Assembly: GCA_025504975.1 (NCBI GenBank)
Contig: JANUWI010000005.1
Coordinates: 186,001-250,000, forward strand
Direction: 5' to 3'
Source: Plenodomus lindquistii
Taxonomy: Eukaryota; Ascomycota; Dothideomycetes; Pleosporales; Leptosphaeriaceae
Length of the DNA: 64,000 bases
Of the stretch, positions 22,104 to 32,803 are shown piece after piece. The position numbers were made by a program, and so were the translations under genes. The first letter of the stretch is position 1. Each line of letters opens with the position of its first letter. The notes under the pieces are model-generated. The model was not told where the DNA came from, searched no databases, and saw only the letters and a list, made by a program, of their open reading frames with translations.

Positions 22104-23420
22104 ATGGAGAAAGAAAATACCATAACCTACTTCTCCCGCCGACGACGCTCCTCCCACACCCTCCGCCGCCTGCGCCGCACCCCCGCAGTCCGCATCCTGC
22201 TTGTCATTCTCCTCCTTTGGGACTCCCTCCATTGCATAACGCTGTACCTCGCGCAAACCGCTGCACTCAACGCACCCCCACCCCCCGCAAACTACAAACG
22301 CATATACATCGCTGCCCAGCACTGGAACAACGCGCGACTGCTACGCCAACACTGGAACAATGCGCTCATAGCACTAGTGCAAGAGTTGGGCACCGAGAAT
22401 GTTTTCGTGTCTGTATACGAGAGCGGTAGTTACGATGATACAAAAGATGCGTTGAGGGAGTTGGAGATTGCGCTGGAAGGACTGGGCGTGAGCAGGAGCA
22501 TCATGCTCAGCGACGTCTCGCACGCAGATGAAATCGCACAACAACCTACCTCACACGGCTGGATCAAGACCTCCGACGGGCAATCACGCCTGCGTCGTAT
22601 TCCCTTCCTCGCTACAATCCGTAACCACGTTTTCGAGCCACTGGAGAAATTGACGCAAGAGGGCGTCACATTCGACAACATACTGTTCCTGAACGACGTC
22701 GTGTTTACACCGAAAGATGTCCTGAACCTGCTGGACACGAATGGTGGCGAGTATGCGGCCGCGTGCTCAATGGACTACCAGAAGCCGCCGTACTTTTACG
22801 ATACTTTTGCGTTGCGGGATGCGAGGGGGCATGAGGCGGTGATGCAGACTTGGCCGTTTTTTAGGGCGGGCGAGAGTCGGTGGGCGGCGGAAAGGTGGAA
22901 GCCTGTTCCAGTAAAGAGTTGCTGGAATGGGATGGGTAGGTTTCCTTCCCCCCTTTCGAATATAGATGAGAGCGTATAAGAGATGCTAACATGAGCAACA
23001 GTCGCAATGCCAATACACCCTTTCACCTCCACCCCACCCCTCCGCTTCCGCGCCATCCCCGACACCCTCGCCTCCACCCACCTCGAAGCCTCAGAATGCT
23101 GCCTCATCCACGCCGATAACCCCCTCTCCCCTCCTAACCCCACATCCCCAGCCCAGCAAATCTTCCTCAACCCCACCGTCAAAGTCGGGTACAACGGCTC
23201 CTCCTACACCGCCATCACCGCACCCTCCGCCGTCCTCTCACCACTTGCCATCTTCTTCGCGGTATGGAAAAATCGGATCTTGCGCTGGGTGACGACGCCG
23301 GTGGTTAAGGATTGGGTGATAGACAGGAGAGTAAAGGGTAGTGGGGAGAGCGAAAAGGGGGGGTTTTGTTTGGTAGATGAGATGCAGATTCTTTATGAGA
23401 GGGGCTGGAAACACATCTGA
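22104..23420 (+). CDS. GT69-family mannosyltransferase (CMT1/CAP59-like)
   Basis: Two exons (22104-22935, 23002-23420) encode 416 residues. After a basic cytoplasmic start, residues about 31-52 form a signal anchor (VRILLVILLLWDSLHCI), placing the enzyme in the Golgi as a type II membrane protein. The family core follows: IYIAAQHWNNARLLRQHW (about 72-89), FVSVYESGSYDDTKDALRELE, FLATIRN, the DxD-like segment ILFLNDVVFTPKD and AACSMDYQKPPYFYDTF. These are hallmarks of glycosyltransferase family 69, which includes Cryptococcus alpha-1,3-mannosyltransferase Cmt1 and Cap59. The C-terminal half ends with a VNP-type motif and a WVIDRR segment, without extra domains. Acceptor and linkage cannot be deduced. 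The tandem HWNN motif is normal for the family and not a recent duplication. Confidence 0.85.
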
Positions 23421-24130
23421 CCGCTTAATCTCAATTCAACCTATTCTATCGTGCATTCGGCTGGTGTGTGGCTGATGAGACTGCGTGAGCGCGTGGAATC
23501 ACGCTCGTGATACTTGATTCTTTGCGTCATATTTGTGTGCTTTGATTATCATCGTGGTGAATGTCGTGTTCTCCGATGCGACAGCGAGTAGCCTTAGTAG
23601 TGGAATCTTGTCTGACAGTCCCGTAAAGATTGCTCGCAGTGTTCCAGGGCTTGACGCAAATGTCACGATTACAAGGGCGCCAGTCATTGTGAGAGTCACA
23701 AAAGTGCGAGAAGACACGAGGTGTAGTCCTAGAAAAAGAAAGACTTTTGCAGCAATGTAGTTGTGTATTCGACCCATTCACGTTGGTGAACTGCCATATA
23801 GGGAGGCTTAGATGTACCGCATAACCAGCTGATACTCGATGTAGCTCATATGTATTGTGTCCTTATCTTGCCTTAACAGCATGATGCTTAAGCCTATATA
23901 GGGGTAAGGAGACGACAAGAGCAGGCAGGTCTGTTGGAAGAATATGCTCACTAGTCCTAGAGAGTTCATGTGATAATTGGGGATATTTGATAGAGTTTTT
24001 AGTATATTGTGTTGATCACGGTGGATAACGCTTGTGACTTTAGAGACACACCAACGAACTCCACCTTTGCCTATCGACTGCCGCGCTTTTCATTCACTCA
24101 GCCCCGAACGGAATGTTGTACGAGCCATCA
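23421..24130. other. Intergenic region with a dispersed repeat remnant
   Basis: Convergent spacer between the GT69 gene and the MOSC protein gene. No gene. A stretch at 23861-23925 resembles one at 58903-58962 (see repeats). Confidence 0.5.
23861..23925. repeat. Short dispersed repeat remnant, copy 1
   Basis: Contains a 14-base perfect match (23888-23901, ttaagcctatatag) to 58929-58942, with partial similarity on both sides (acagc before it, gtaaggagacgacaa versus gtagggagacaacga after it). Probably a fragment of an old transposon or LTR; too short to classify. Confidence 0.4.
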
Positions 24131-25432
24131 CTACTTGAAAGCATTCACTACAGCCTTTGGAAGCGGCCAATCTAAAGACCATCAGTCGAGCTTCTCTAAC
24201 ATGCAACGGGAAGTACTTACCAAAGACAGTACGCTCCTTGTTTCGTCTCGTCAACACTATCTCATCTCCAGCACGTATCTGCTTGCCCACATCCTTAAGC
24301 GAAGTGTACGAGTACTTGCCAAACACTGGCCCGTACTTCCACCCCTTATCCACTCGCCTATCCTTCGCTAGCTTCTTCCAAACCATACCTTCATCACCCT
24401 CAGCCTTCTTCCCAGTCTTGTAGTCGACAGTAATGGCTTGACATCTCCAGCATGTGCTGCCGAACTCCATTTTGATACCGCCTGGGAAAACGACCTGCTG
24501 CCAGAAGTCTTCGTCGTATGCTGCAGGAGCGCCAGAGACCACGATGTTGGGGCGGAACTTGGTGATGTCCATCTCCACGCCGTCATCTAGTCGCGAGCTC
24601 ACTTCATCATTGGACTCCTTGGTCACGACGAGGTATTGACCAATGTCCTGGAATGTGATCGTTTCCACGGGCGGTTTTAGGAATGACGGGAGTAAGCGTC
24701 GAAGAGGCGCTGTGTAGGGCGATCGTTTCGCAAGGGCAAGTGGACCGTTTGGTGCGCCTGAGCCGAGGACGACGCGTCCATTATTACCGATGTAGACAAG
24801 ATGTGTCTCAAACCCGAGGTACTTTGTGAAGAAGGCTGAGATCCTCTCGCCCATGTCATACGCATCCGTTGCACTTCCATGCAAGTCCAGATGCACCTTC
24901 TCCAAGCCGTTCACATCCGGTCTTAGCAGGAATTGAATCTGGTGTTCCGAGCCAGTATACTCCAGTTTCTCTGGCTGAGGGTTCTCAGGCCCCGCTCTGG
25001 TAACAGTGAGATACTTCTTGCCATCTTTTCCAATCTCAATCTTCTGCTTGAAAAGAATCATTTGGAGGTGGAAACCACTATACATTGTTTCCCACGTAGT
25101 GATCTCTTTCGTCTCAGGATCGCGATGAATCTTCTCGAGACAGAATGAGCGGTCATCTTCAAAGCCTTGTTTTCCGATCGTTCCTGTTTCGATCTTGCAT
25201 CCTCCAAGGCCTTTGATCGGGTAGTGGTAAAGCTGTGAGATGATGAGGATATAGGTAGTTTGAGGGATCTGGCGGACCTTACGGCTTCAATCTTCAACTT
25301 TACATTTACTTTCTCCGTTGTCTCAGTGGTTCTCTTTTGAGCATCGTATATCAATAGCCCAATGCCCAGCACTATCGCTGCGAGTATAGTACCCCATCGC
25401 AAGGAGTCTGGATGGTTTAGTATGGAGTCCAT
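24131..25432 (-). CDS. MOSC-domain protein, mARC-like molybdenum-cofactor enzyme
   Basis: Three exons on the minus strand (25432-25283, 25232-24221, 24171-24131) give 400 residues. A membrane helix at about 14-32 (TILAAIVLGIGLLIYD) anchors the N-terminus. The N-terminal MOSC beta-barrel follows, opening LYHYPIKGLGGCKIETG and continuing with GFEDDRSFCL. The MOSC core includes FRPNIVVSG, EDFWQQVVFPGG and the Cys-bearing STCWRCQAITVDYKTGK, where the family Cys ligates Mo. The last exon supplies a short DWPLPKAVV tail. Membrane-anchored proteins of this type reduce N-hydroxylated compounds together with cytochrome b5 and its reductase (mARC); whether this fungal member does the same is inferred. 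It shares the window with cnxH, which makes its likely cofactor, but they are 7 kb apart. Confidence 0.85.
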
Positions 25433-26090
25433 GTTGTAAACCAAGCGTTGACTACAGCCTTGGAGGTATAGAACTGAGCGCAGAATTTATGTAAGAAAGC
25501 AGCGGACCATCCAATTCTTATCCGTGTAATCCGGGCGCATTCAAGCGTGAGATAAGTGTGGCCGGAGTAGCACCCCCCTCTCTTGCGACTACCCCGCATC
25601 GTATGTGATCTACCAAGCTACGCTTGTTTTGTCAACATCATTGCCTCGATGAGTTCGACCTGAATTTAACAATCCTCGTATGCTGCGATAATTGGTCGCA
25701 ACACCCTTATCTCCGAAGATGGAGCGAGCCGTGTCTACAAAGGAGCTCGTATCTATCACGACCCTAAGGTTATCAGTGCTAATTTCTGTAGTTGATAAAT
25801 GCAACATGCCAAAAAGCTTACAAAAAACATTCAGTTAATACTTGTATCCCTTAGAAGTAACAGAGACAGGTATATGTCACATATGCGTATACTTGTCATC
25901 TACTGAGTCCTTACCACGACGGAGTTTTAAGCGTTATGCTCTTCAGGAAAGATAGGAATTTATAAGTACGAGCTTCTTTGTGAGCCGCTTGAATATGCAT
26001 GACAGAGACCATTTGATAATCTTACTCGACTTGACGACCAGCCTTTGCACTCGCGAAACAAGTCATCTCGCATCGCATTTGTCTCGTAAT
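25433..26090. other. Intergenic region
   Basis: AT-rich spacer upstream of the MOSC gene and downstream of the GST gene; no gene or repeat recognised. Confidence 0.5.
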
Positions 26091-26799
26091 CTACAGCTTG
26101 TGACCCGACTTCTCGACCGCGCGCTTATAAGAGTCCGTATTCTTGCACACCTCCAGCCACTTGTTAATATTTGGATATTCTTTCCCTTGCGTGCCCAACT
26201 CCCTCGCCAAAATAAAGTCGGCTGAGAATTGCATCATAATATCTGCTGCCGTTACATGATCGCCGCAAAGGAACTTGCCAGATGAAAGCGAAAGCTCGGT
26301 TTCCAGCCACGACAAATCGTTCTGAACATTGACCGACATGCCTTTCTCCATCTTCTCAACGGTGCCTTCGGGTACATCTTTGGGAGCATTCCAGCGCGCA
26401 TACAAAATGGCTAAAGAGTGGAGCGCGAACGTAGCTTCTGCTGCATGTACCCATTGTCGAACTTGATTCCGCTGCTTGGGATCCTGAGGGAATAACCTCC
26501 CTTCTTTGTCGTATTTTTCGCAGAGATAACTGGTTTGTGTTAGCAGCCACTTGACTTGTCAATTCCCCTGCATCGACTTACTCGCTGATTGCACCGCTCT
26601 CACAAACTGTCAAGTTGCCATCTTGGAGCGTGGGAAACTTTCCAAGTGGATTTCCAGAGTCGAGTTTGAACTGCTCAGGGGCTTTTTGATTCACTCGTTC
26701 GGAAAACTTGAGGTTGTAGTCGAGTCCAAGCTCTTCCAGTAGCCATGCCGTGCGGATACATCGAGATGCTTGCAGAAACCAAAGAGTGATATCAGGCAT
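26091..26799 (-). CDS. Glutathione S-transferase
   Basis: Two exons (26799-26582, 26529-26091) encode 218 residues, the normal GST length. The N-terminal thioredoxin-fold domain contains ITLWFLQASRCIRTAWLLEELGLDY and NPLGKFPTLQDGNLTVCESGAI, including the cis-Pro (FPTL) and the E-S pair that binds the glutathione gamma-glutamyl group. The intron falls in SDYLCEKY. The C-terminal helical domain carries FLCGDHVTAADIMMQF, the conserved N-capping and hydrophobic-staple motif. It resembles yeast Gtt1-type GSTs that conjugate glutathione to electrophiles; the substrate is unknown. The neighbouring GST at 28.1-29.0 kb belongs to a different subfamily and is broken. Confidence 0.9.
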
Positions 26800-27155
26800 G
26801 GTATTGATTATAGAGGTGATTATCGTAGCAGTTCTGAAATGATGGCTGATTCACGCTGACATCGATCGGTAAAGTACGAATGGTCCTGGAAATTTGGCAT
26901 GTTCTTATGCAAATGCGGCTCATATGGCGTCATATGTGAGCCTGGTATGGTTGCGGAGTCTCACCCGGCGGGGGAAGGGTGACTTTCGGATAGCAGCGAG
27001 TGGCCGACCAATAGCCGGGCAACGTCGTCCCTTTCCTTTCAAGCGGAAACTCACCATTTGAGTATTCCTTGAGTTAGATGTTTGTACATGATAGGGTCGA
27101 AGAGAACCAGAAAGACTAGACAGGAAGGATTTTGAACGTGTCGCTGAGAACTCTA
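26800..27155. other. Intergenic spacer
   Basis: Promoter side of the GST gene and 3' side of the methyltransferase pseudogene. Nothing else seen. Confidence 0.5.
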
Positions 27156-27656
27156 TCACTTCTCGACTTCATTGGTCTTGTTCTTCATCAGTCTGTACCC
27201 ATAGTACTCAAAACTATCACCACCTCCCAGAACTTCCATCTCAAGATTCCATTCGTCGTTGCGATTGAGGATGGGCTTGACGAAGTGAGGTTGTCGGTAT
27301 GTGATGTACAAAAAGAACCCGTCATCCTTCAGCACTCTCAACACCTACATGCGCTTAGCGACAAATTCCCACAAGCATCTAGCTGAGCAGAGGTCTACTT
27401 ACCTCTTTCATATACCTCCCGCTATTCTCTAAAACTTCATCTGGTGGACTCCATGGACTACCAAATATCATAGCATCAAGCATGCCCTTGTCGAAAGTGA
27501 CGTCGATACTACTCGATGCAATCAATGTCCTTCGTCTAACGATGCAAAGTCGCGAAACCATTCATGTGTGGGTTTGGCGCTATCGTCTGCTTTTAAGTAC
27601 CGCTCATCCCAAAATGAAGCATGTCCCAATGCGGCACCTTCGTCAGTTTTCGGCAT
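27156..27656 (-). pseudogene. Class I SAM methyltransferase with internal deletion (EEF1AKMT4/METTL13-like)
   Basis: The ATG at 27656 opens MPKTDEGAALGHASFWDERYL and reaches WFRDFASLDEG, then a stop at about 27532. In another frame the sequence resumes with SSSIDVTFDKGMLDAMIFGSPWSPPDEVLENSGRYMKE, an intron (27402-27345) and VLRVLKDDGFFLYITYRQPHFVKPILN, ending at 27156. Both parts are characteristic of one family: methyltransferases that start with FWDxRY and later carry DKGTLDAM and the TYRQPHF motif. The expected middle, roughly 60 codons including the SAM-binding glycine motif, is missing and the joint is out of frame. There is no room for an intron, as the bases are absent rather than interrupted. 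Without the SAM site it could not work. A genuine deletion or an assembly error are both possible. Confidence 0.65.
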
Positions 27657-28088
27657 AGTGAGTGTAATTCTGCTGCGAATGAAGAGTTGTGTAGACGGGG
27701 CATATCTTGTCTAGATATTTTTCTGGAGTCCGCGTGCCCCACTTTCCACCTTCTACTACTTCTCTAGATTCGAGATATTTCTTTCACCACTCCACTTGCA
27801 CTATCCCCGTTGCTTCAGCACTCAAGCACAAAGGCAATGGGATCCTGCATCTCATCAAGCGACGCGACGAATATTCGATGCCCGCGTCATTTCAATCGAG
27901 CCTCGGCTGCTCAACGCCACAATGTGTGGGGTACGGGTAACACGACGACGCACATGTGCCTGACCCTGATCTACAAGCGCTTACATCTCAAACTTACATA
28001 TATATCCTTTATTACATACTTCAATGCAAGAATATCCTGCACGACAGCTACACAACCCCATCTCTTCCCCTGACACACACCCACAACA
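27657..28088. other. Intergenic region between two broken genes
   Basis: It separates the methyltransferase (minus) from the GST pseudogene (plus), so it would have held both promoters. No gene seen; a short T/C-rich tract precedes 28089. Confidence 0.45.
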
Positions 28089-29026
28089 ATGTCTCAACCA
28101 GACCCACCAATCCTCTTCCACTACCCCCAATCAATCTACTCCCACCGCATCCTCTGGTACCTCTGGCTCCGCAACATCCCATACCAAGAATCCCTCCAAC
28201 CCCCCATCATGCCCCGCCCCCTGCTAACCTCCCTCTCCCTCCCCTACCGCAAAATCCCCCTTTTAGCCCTAGGAAAATCAATCTACCACGACACACGCCT
28301 CATCATTTCGGCGCTCGAGACCCATTACCCAGGAAGCAGTCTAACGCCTTCAACGCCTGCGGAAATCGGTGTGCAGAAGCTACTCGAGAATTGGACAGTG
28401 GATGGCGGCATCTTCACTTCGGCGGTAAAGTGCATGCCGTATTGGGCTGAGGATAGCTTGTTGCAAAACAAAGCTTTTTTGGATGATCGCCAGACGTTGA
28501 TGGGGGGTCGGCGCATGAGCGCGGAGAGTATGGAGAGGCAGCGGCCAGAGGGGTTGAGTGGATGGTGTGGGATAAGGGGATGGCGGGGAGTTTGAAGGGG
28601 GGTGGATGTGGAGAGGATGTGTTTCCAAGGGTTCATGTGTGGGTGAGGAGATTCATGACGCTGGTGGGAGAGAAGAAAGCTGCGAGTTTGAAGCCAGAGC
28701 GACTCAATGCAGAGCAAGTCACGCAGAGGACTATGGGAACAAAGTCTGTACCAGGAGCAACGACGTTCGATTCAAGCAACCCACTCGGACTCAGCAAAGG
28801 CGATACAATCCACGTTTATCCCTCTGACTACGGACAATCTGGTAAAAGCACCGGAACCCTCATCGGCCTCTCCACCAACGAAGTCGTCATTCAAAACGAC
28901 AAGGGCCTTTATCTGCACTTCCCCCGCTGGAACTTCACCCTCAAGCGCTCTCCCAGTTCCAATAGCACACCGCCTACGAAGAACTGGACGGGCAAAACAG
29001 AGGTAAAAGAAGTGTCGAAGATATAA
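28089..29026 (+). pseudogene. Fungal GST-domain protein broken by internal deletion
   Basis: From the ATG at 28089, about 155 residues read well: an N-terminal GST thioredoxin fold (ILFHYPQSIYSHRILWYLWL), the IPLLALGKSIYHDTRLI segment, then LMGGRRMSAESMERQRPEG. At about 28554 the frame breaks; a second frame continues with EWMVWDKGMAGSL, DVFPRVHVWVRRFM, and a C-terminal all-beta part (IHVYPSDYGQSGKSTGTLIGL, EVVIQNDKGLYLHFPRWNF) ending at 29026. Relatives have about 40 more residues between the two parts, so bases are missing and the joint shifts frame. The first frame ends at 28595. The glutathione-binding half is intact but the helical domain is disrupted. No intron explains it. Could be a true null allele or an assembly error. 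Confidence 0.65.
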
Positions 29027-29212
29027 CCGTCACTCATGAAAAACTGGACAAACGATTGTTAAGAAAAGTCGAATTCCTTTCTATACCCCTCTATCATGCA
29101 TCTAAACATGAACCCATCACCAATGCATATCGCAAAATATACCCATTCCTCAAAGACACCGCATTCATGCATACAATCGTAGAACTTTTCCCCAACACCA
29201 CCTATACAACAC

Positions 29213-31158
29213 TTACAACTGCGTCAACAGACCCTTGCTCTCAAGCAACAGCACAATCTGATGCACCGCCGTCCTAACATTGGTCTTTGACAAATCAACA
29301 GTCAGATCCGCATTCTCGGGCACCTCATACGGGTCATCCACACCCGTGAAGCCCTTGATCTCGCCCGCGCGCGCAGCCTTGTACACACCGCGCTTATCCG
29401 TCTTCTCGGCGTGCTCCAGCGGCGTGGAAACATGCACGAGGTAAAAGTCTCCGTACTTGGACACGGTATCGCGAGCAGCCTTCCTGCTAGCCTCGAACGG
29501 CGCAATAGGCGCTACAATCGCCGCGGCGCCGGCCTTGGTAAGCTCAGCGGCGACAAAGGCAATGCGCGCGATGTTCTTGTCGCGGTCGGAGCGGGAGAAG
29601 CCCAGTTCGCTGCTGAGTTCTGAGCGGACGGTGTCGCCGAGGAGGAGGGAGACGGAGCGTCCGCCTTGTTGGTTGAGGGTGACGTTTAATGCGCGGGCGA
29701 CGGCGTCTTTGCCGGAGTTTTGGTAGCCGGTTAGGAAGACGGTGAAGCCTTGTTGGCTGCGTGGGGGGTGGGATTCGCGGAGGACGCGGACGACTTCGGG
29801 GTAGGAGAACCATTCGGGGATCTCTTGGCCGGTGCGGAGACGCTTGCGGAGTTCTGGAATACATGTTAGTTATGCTAATGTGTAGAAAGGGTATGGGAGG
29901 GCGTACCAGTTCCTGAGATGTCAAGAGTCTTGACACCCTGTGGGACCTCGTCCTTGGGCTTGTACTCGTCCGAGTCGGGCAGGTAGGTCATCTGCAAAAA
30001 GGGCACAACCTCGATACCGAGCTCGTCCCTGTACTTCTCCACAGCGTCCTGGGCGTCGTATGGGCCGTAGAAGTCGACACCCTTGGAGTTCTTTCCTGGG
30101 CCAGCGTGGTCACGACCGACAATGAAGTGTGTCGCACCGTGGTTCTTGCGGATAATGGCGTGCCAGATGGCCTCGCGAGGACCAGCCATACGCATGGCAA
30201 GGGGCAGCAGAGCAAGAACAGCCATGCCGTTGGGGTAGCGGGGCATCAGCGCCTGGTAGACGCGGACACGGGTGAAGTGGTCAATGTCACCAGGCTTGGT
30301 AAGGCCAACAACAGGGTGAATCAACACATTGGCCTGGCGAGCACGGGCAGCGCGGACAGTCAGCTCACGGTGGGCGCGGTGCATGGGATTCCTCGTCTGG
30401 AACGCCACGACCTTTTGCCAGCCGAGCTTGTCAAAGTGCAGACGCAGCTCGGCGGGTGTGTAGCGCAGACCGACATAGTCGTAGTGTTCTAACCGGTCAA
30501 TGGCATCGACCTTGCCGCCAACGTAGAAGTCCTTGGCTGTGTTGTAGAGGTATGCAATTGCGGGGTGGGCGACATCGCCGTCGGGGCTGAAGACCTCCTT
30601 GGCCTCCTTCTCCTTGTCCGGGCGGTAGACGTCGTCGACGGTGATGATGGCGAGGTTGCGGTCGTCACGGAAGTCGCGGAGAGCAACACGTGCACCGGGC
30701 TTCACCCCCGCCTGGTCAATCGTCTCCTGCGAGACGTCGAGTGTGATGGGAATAGAGAAGAGGTTGCCGTCGGCGAGGCGGTTGTTGGATACGACGCCCT
30801 CGTAGTCCTTTTGGTTCATGAAGCCTGCCGTACTCGTCAGCCCAGCCACATTCAATCAATGCAAACAGGCCAAACTCGAGGGGCAAGCGATCTTCATGCC
30901 CCTCGCCTAGCGCGCCGCAATGACGACTTACCCTCCAATGGCGAAAAACCACCGTTCAAGACGAGCTCCAAATCGCAAAGTTGCCGCTCCGTCAGCACAA
31001 TCGCCGGCAGTGTCTCGGCTTCGTCAAAGAGTTCCTTGCGTCTGGGCGCATCGCGAGCGATCAGATCCTTGAGGATTCCGCCTGGACATTGTCTGGATCA
31101 GCAAACATTGCGCGCCAGAATTCTTGCGCTCCAACTGACCATGCGGTGGGTTTGCCAT
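29213..31158 (-). CDS. MET3: ATP sulfurylase (sulfate adenylyltransferase)
   Basis: Four exons on the minus strand (31158-31140, 31081-30932, 30824-29907, 29853-29213) encode 575 residues, the usual fungal length. The enzyme makes APS from sulfate and ATP, the first step of sulfate assimilation in the cytosol. The first exon is only 19 bp (MANPPHG), but frame and family match. The catalytic domain carries the QTRNPMHRAH motif (about 199-208) and the VGRDHAGPG loop. The C-terminal 170 residues resemble APS kinase, with FLTGYQNSGKDAVARAL replacing a proper P-loop, as in other filamentous fungi, where this domain binds PAPS and gives allosteric feedback. PAPS reductase lies 686 bp upstream on the same strand, as in the Aspergillus sA-sC linkage. 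Confidence 0.97.
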
Positions 31159-31844
31159 CTTGCTGTGTGGGAATTGGAATGCGCTCTGTTGGCTGGGTTG
31201 GTGATGTAAAAGAATCGAGTCGGTCCTTCAAACTTCAGATTCAAATTTCAGAGGGCGAGGCGAGGTGCGAGGTATGGATTCTTCAGAACTGTCCGCAACC
31301 GGGCGCAACAAGGCTTTTATTTCGGTCTAGGCTTTCGGCCCCCGATACCTATTATTGTTGACGGTAGGGTATCGCATTTTTCAGACTTGCAGAACTAGGG
31401 TCTAACCGGGTGGGTGTATGGGTCGGCAACCTGGCAGGCGATTGCGCAATTGCACGGGTTTGTTAGAGGCACACCTGGACACATCTTCAATCGCTCGTTG
31501 GCTCCACCTCACTGTGACGTGGGGGAGCCAAGTCGGAGAAACCTCTTTTCCCTCTGTTTGTGGTACACGAGTGAGCACGCAATAATCCACGAGAAACACG
31601 GTGTGCAGTTTGCTTTTTGGTCTTCATGTCATTCAAGTGTGAGCTTCTATGGCTCCTAGTTCCAACATCTACTACAATCGGTGGTATCTCGGCCCCGTTT
31701 ATACATCGTCACAGGTGGGCCCCGTGGGGAAATGTTCCTGTTCCTAAATTCATGCTGTGTCGTATCCCAGAAACCCAAACGCCGTGCTGATGCTGATGCT
31801 GATGAAAATATAGAACAAGGAAAGACAATCAAGAGGTGGCACTA
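31159..31844. other. Spacer between the two sulfate genes
   Basis: The 686 bp hold the promoter of ATP sulfurylase and the 3' end of PAPS reductase. No gene. I found no perfect CACGTG here. Confidence 0.5.
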
Positions 31845-32803
31845 TCAAACGTTCAAAGTGACGTTCTGGAGGGCGTTGGCAAGCTCCTCGTTCCTCTGCT
31901 TGAGCTCTTGCTCTTGGAGGAACTGAGCGTAGCGGGACTTGGGGTTGTGGATGCCGCACTCGGTCTTGTTCTTGCCCTTCCAGCGTCCAGAGCGTTCGTC
32001 CTCACCAGCAGCGACGGGCTGAGTCGAGTGCCAGTCACCAACGCTCTTATAACCTTGGTTCAAGAGGTCGTTGTATGGGACATCGTTGGCATCAATGTAC
32101 GCCTTGACTTGTGGGAAGGACCAGTTGGCCAGAGGGTTGATCTTGATCAAGCCGGCTTCGTCAACTTCGACAATATCAAGATCGCCTCGCTTGCCACCTT
32201 GGCTGCGGCGTCGGCCTGTCAGGACTGCCTTGACTTGGAGTTCGGAATAGGCACGCTCAGCAGGCTCGACCTTGGCAACGTAGTCGTAGAGCTCGTCGTT
32301 GGTATCCCAGAGCTTGTCGCCGTGCATTGCTGTGAATTGGCTGACATTGTCGCATCCAGCAGGCTTGTACACATGTACATTGGTTCCATAGCGTCTTCGG
32401 ATCCGGTCAACGAGCGCATACGTCTCATCGAAGTGATACAGAGTGTCCAAGAAGATGAGATCAATGTTGTGGCTCATGGGTCCGTCGAGCTTAGACAGCA
32501 TGTCAATGGTGACCAGTCCAGTAAGGCCAAAGGCTGTAGTTTGGAAGAGCCCTGGCAGGGATGTGATGCACCATTTCAGGATGTCTAACAGATCGTTAGC
32601 TTAAAGATTCTCCTATAGATTGCGAATGACCTACCCTGCGGCTCAAGTTTCTGGAGCTGAGCGTTGATGAACTTGAGGTGAGGCTTGGTGAAGTAGATCT
32701 CGGGCAAGCTCTCCTGGCTCGATGCTGCAGAGGCATAGCCAGATTCCTCGCGGATGGTAGGCTGCTTGTAGGCCTCGACCTGGCTGAACAGAGGTGACGA
32801 CAT
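31845..32803 (-). CDS. MET16: PAPS reductase (phosphoadenosine phosphosulfate reductase)
   Basis: Two exons (32803-32635, 32584-31845) encode 302 residues. The enzyme reduces PAPS to sulfite with thioredoxin in the cytosol. The domain begins near ILKWCITSLPGLFQTTAFGLTG, which holds the nucleotide-binding SGG-like loop in a relaxed form, and continues with LIFLDTLYHFDETYALVDRI, the RRSQGGKRGDL and WSFPQVKAYIDANDVPYNDLLNQGYKSVGDWHST blocks of the family. The catalytic Cys (about C266) sits in KTECGIH near the C-terminus. The N-terminal 50 residues contain SGYASAASSQESLPEI, seen in other filamentous fungi. The gene is in tandem with ATP sulfurylase. A CACGTG lies 36 bp before the ATG. Confidence 0.95.

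Noticed and set aside
22319..22366. Tandem HWNN repeat in the GT69 protein, looked like a fresh duplication
   Set aside because: The two HW motifs are normal for the GT69 family as I know it.
28089..29026. Explaining the GST frame change as an intron
   Set aside because: The conserved residues are absent, not interrupted; no GT-AG pair at the joint restores the frame with the family sequence.
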